In this document: positions 4,383 through 5,325 of the stretch, piece after piece | Numbering within the stretch: position 1 is the stretch's first letter | Layout: each line of letters begins with the position of its first letter | NCBI GenBank assembly: GCA_015486775.1 | Contig: WFRA01000189.1 | Location: 1-5,325 of the forward strand | Length of the DNA: 5,325 nt | Direction: 5' to 3' | From: Kiritimatiellales bacterium | GTDB lineage: Bacteria > Verrucomicrobiota > Kiritimatiellia > Kiritimatiellales > Pontiellaceae | The notes under the pieces: model-generated | Told to the model about the DNA's origin: nothing | Seen by the model: only the letters and a program-made list of their open reading frames with translations | The model's database searches: none | Translations under genes and position numbers: made by a program

Positions 4383-5325
4383 CTACTTTCTAGTCAACTT
4401 CTTCATGCGTAGCAACCTTTTTTCCATCTTTTTGAACTGCTTGCCCATTTTCCCGGTCTGCTCGAACCGCTTGAGCAACTGGTTCACATCCGCAAACTTG
4501 CGCCCGCACCCCGCCGCAATGCGCAATCGACGGGAGCGATCAATCTCTTTGGGATGCCGCCGTTCCCACGGGGTCATACTCTGAATGATCGACTCGAACT
4601 TCTTCATTTCCTGGTCGGAAGAGGCGGCCATCGCCTGCTTTTGCCTAGCCGTCAGCTTCATGGCGTCGCCCGGCATCATGTCGAAAATGGCCTCCATCGA
4701 CCCCAGCTTTTTCATCTGCTGAATCTGCGAAAGAAAATCCTCCAGATCCAGCTGGTTGTTCATCATTTTATCTTGGAGCTTCATCGCCTCTTCCTGGTCC
4801 ACCAGATCGTGCGCCTTTTCGACAAAGCTGACAATGTCGCCCTTGCCGAGGATGCGCGAGGCCATGCGGTCGGGATAGAACGGCTCCAGGTCATCCATCT
4901 TTTCGCCACTACCGGTCATCAGGATCGGGCAGCCAGTCACGGCGTGGACGGAGAGCGCCGCCCCACCCCGCGCGTCGCCATCGAGCTTGGTCAGAATCAT
5001 GCCCGTCAGCCCGACCGCCTCGCGGAAGGCCTCCGCCACGTTGACCGACTCCTGGCCAATCGCGGCATCGAGCACCAGCACCGTATTGCGCGGCTCGATC
5101 CAGGCGCGGAAATGCTTTAGCTCGGCCACCAGCTCGTCGTCCACCTGGAAGCGTCCGCCGGTGTCGTAAATCACCACGTCGAATTTTTCATCCTTGGCAA
5201 ACTGCGCGGCGCGTTTTCCAAGCATTGGAACCTCCTCGCCGGGTTCCGGCTTGAGGATATCGACGCCAATCTGCTTGGCCAGGATCGAGAGCTGCTCGAC
5301 GGCGGCGGGGCGGCGGATATCGCAG
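4383..5325 (-). CDS. ffh: Signal recognition particle protein Ffh (SRP54), C-terminal part
   Basis: The frame is open to the right edge, so the true start is outside; 313 residues are visible. Ffh is the GTPase that, with 4.5S/SRP RNA, delivers nascent membrane and exported proteins to FtsY. Residues 1-33 (CDIRRPAAVEQL at 1-12) belong to the G domain; the N domain and P-loop are missing with the edge. Seen are the G3 region DTGGR (54-58; usually DTAGR), G4 TKLDGDARGG (112-121), the closing-loop region around GSGEKMDDL, and the Met-rich M domain (from about 160). The SRP-RNA-binding motif is SRRLRIAAGCG (264-274; usually GSG), and the end is very basic. Palindrome copy 5 encodes VPMLGK (32-37), where relatives commonly have a DPVxIA-like sequence. 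The cluster rpsP-khpA follows, as in many bacteria. Confidence 0.97.
   Translation of the reverse strand, partial: CDIRRPAAVEQLSILAKQIGVDILKPEPGEEVPMLGKRAAQFAKDEKFDVVIYDTGGRFQVDDELVAELKHFRAWIEPRNTVLVLDAAIGQESVNVAEAFREAVGLTGMILTKLDGDARGGAALSVHAVTGCPILMTGSGEKMDDLEPFYPDRMASRILGKGDIVSFVEKAHDLVDQEEAMKLQDKMMNNQLDLEDFLSQIQQMKKLGSMEAIFDMMPGDAMKLTARQKQAMAASSDQEMKKFESIIQSMTPWERRHPKEIDRSRRLRIAAGCGRKFADVNQLLKRFEQTGKMGKQFKKMEKRLLRMKKLTRK
5216..5230. repeat. Iterated palindrome TTCCAANNNTTGGAA, copy 5 (exact)
   Basis: TTCCAAGCATTGGAA inside ffh, encoding VPMLGK. It is in the same reading frame relative to the gene as copies 1 and 3 (TT-CCA-ANN-NTT-GGA-A). Confidence 0.85.

Noticed and set aside
4420..4436. 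Degenerate match to the iterated palindrome (TTCCATCTTTTTGAA)
   Set aside because: Two mismatches, one in each half-site, in an A/T-rich stretch; a match of this quality is much more likely by chance than the others, so it was not counted.
4554..5120. 188-codon open frame on the plus strand
   Set aside because: Antisense shadow of ffh, rich in His, Arg and Leu as such shadows often are.
1..5325. CRISPR array, tRNA, rRNA or insertion-sequence genes
   Set aside because: No direct-repeat array, tRNA-like cloverleaf in the spacers, rRNA segment or transposase-like frame was seen; the spacers are too short for most of these.

Overview
This window carries eight protein genes, all on the minus strand, so the biological order runs from high to low coordinates. 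It looks like a chromosomal housekeeping segment from a fairly GC-rich, free-living bacterium. The order ffh - rpsP - khpA - trmD - rplS - rnhB is the widespread signal-recognition/ribosome-maturation cluster. Below it lie a secreted acetyl-esterase-like hydrolase and a hexapeptide-repeat (left-handed beta-helix) protein. The secreted polysaccharide-esterase-like enzyme, the acidic S16 tail, the TrmD variant and the repeat-like hairpins suggest the PVC group (Verrucomicrobiota/Kiritimatiellota-like). This placement is an inference from impression, not a database result.

Layout from the right edge: the C-terminal three fifths or so of Ffh (5325-4383, cut by the window edge); S16 with a 60-residue Ala/Glu tail (4335-3907); the small KH protein KhpA starting 2 bases later (3904-3674). 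A 95-base spacer (3673-3579) follows, holding a palindrome, a good intrinsic terminator and a GC-rich hairpin. Then come TrmD (3578-2862), a sigma70-type promoter overlapping the trmD stop, L19 (2798-2451) and RNase HII (2435-1791). A 202-base spacer (1790-1589) contains a long inverted repeat and a promoter. The last unit is the hydrolase (1588-794) and, 12 bases on, the beta-helix protein (781 to beyond base 1). That last gene is open to the window edge with no stop. No gap exceeds 300 bases.

The first six genes work together in translation and its maintenance: protein targeting (Ffh), both ribosomal subunits (S16, L19), RNA binding (KhpA), m1G37 tRNA methylation (TrmD) and RNA/DNA hybrid removal (RNase HII). 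rimM, normally between rpsP/khpA and trmD, is absent here.

The most striking signal is not a gene. The 15-bp palindrome TTCCAANNNTTGGAA occurs four times exactly (1179, 2270, 3652, 5216) and once with a single mismatch (121), about once every 1.1-1.6 kb, mostly inside coding sequence. By hand estimate about 0.0003 exact copies would be expected by chance in this length. Every TTCCAA hexamer in the window belongs to such a palindrome. This looks like a dispersed, highly iterated DNA motif of unknown function.
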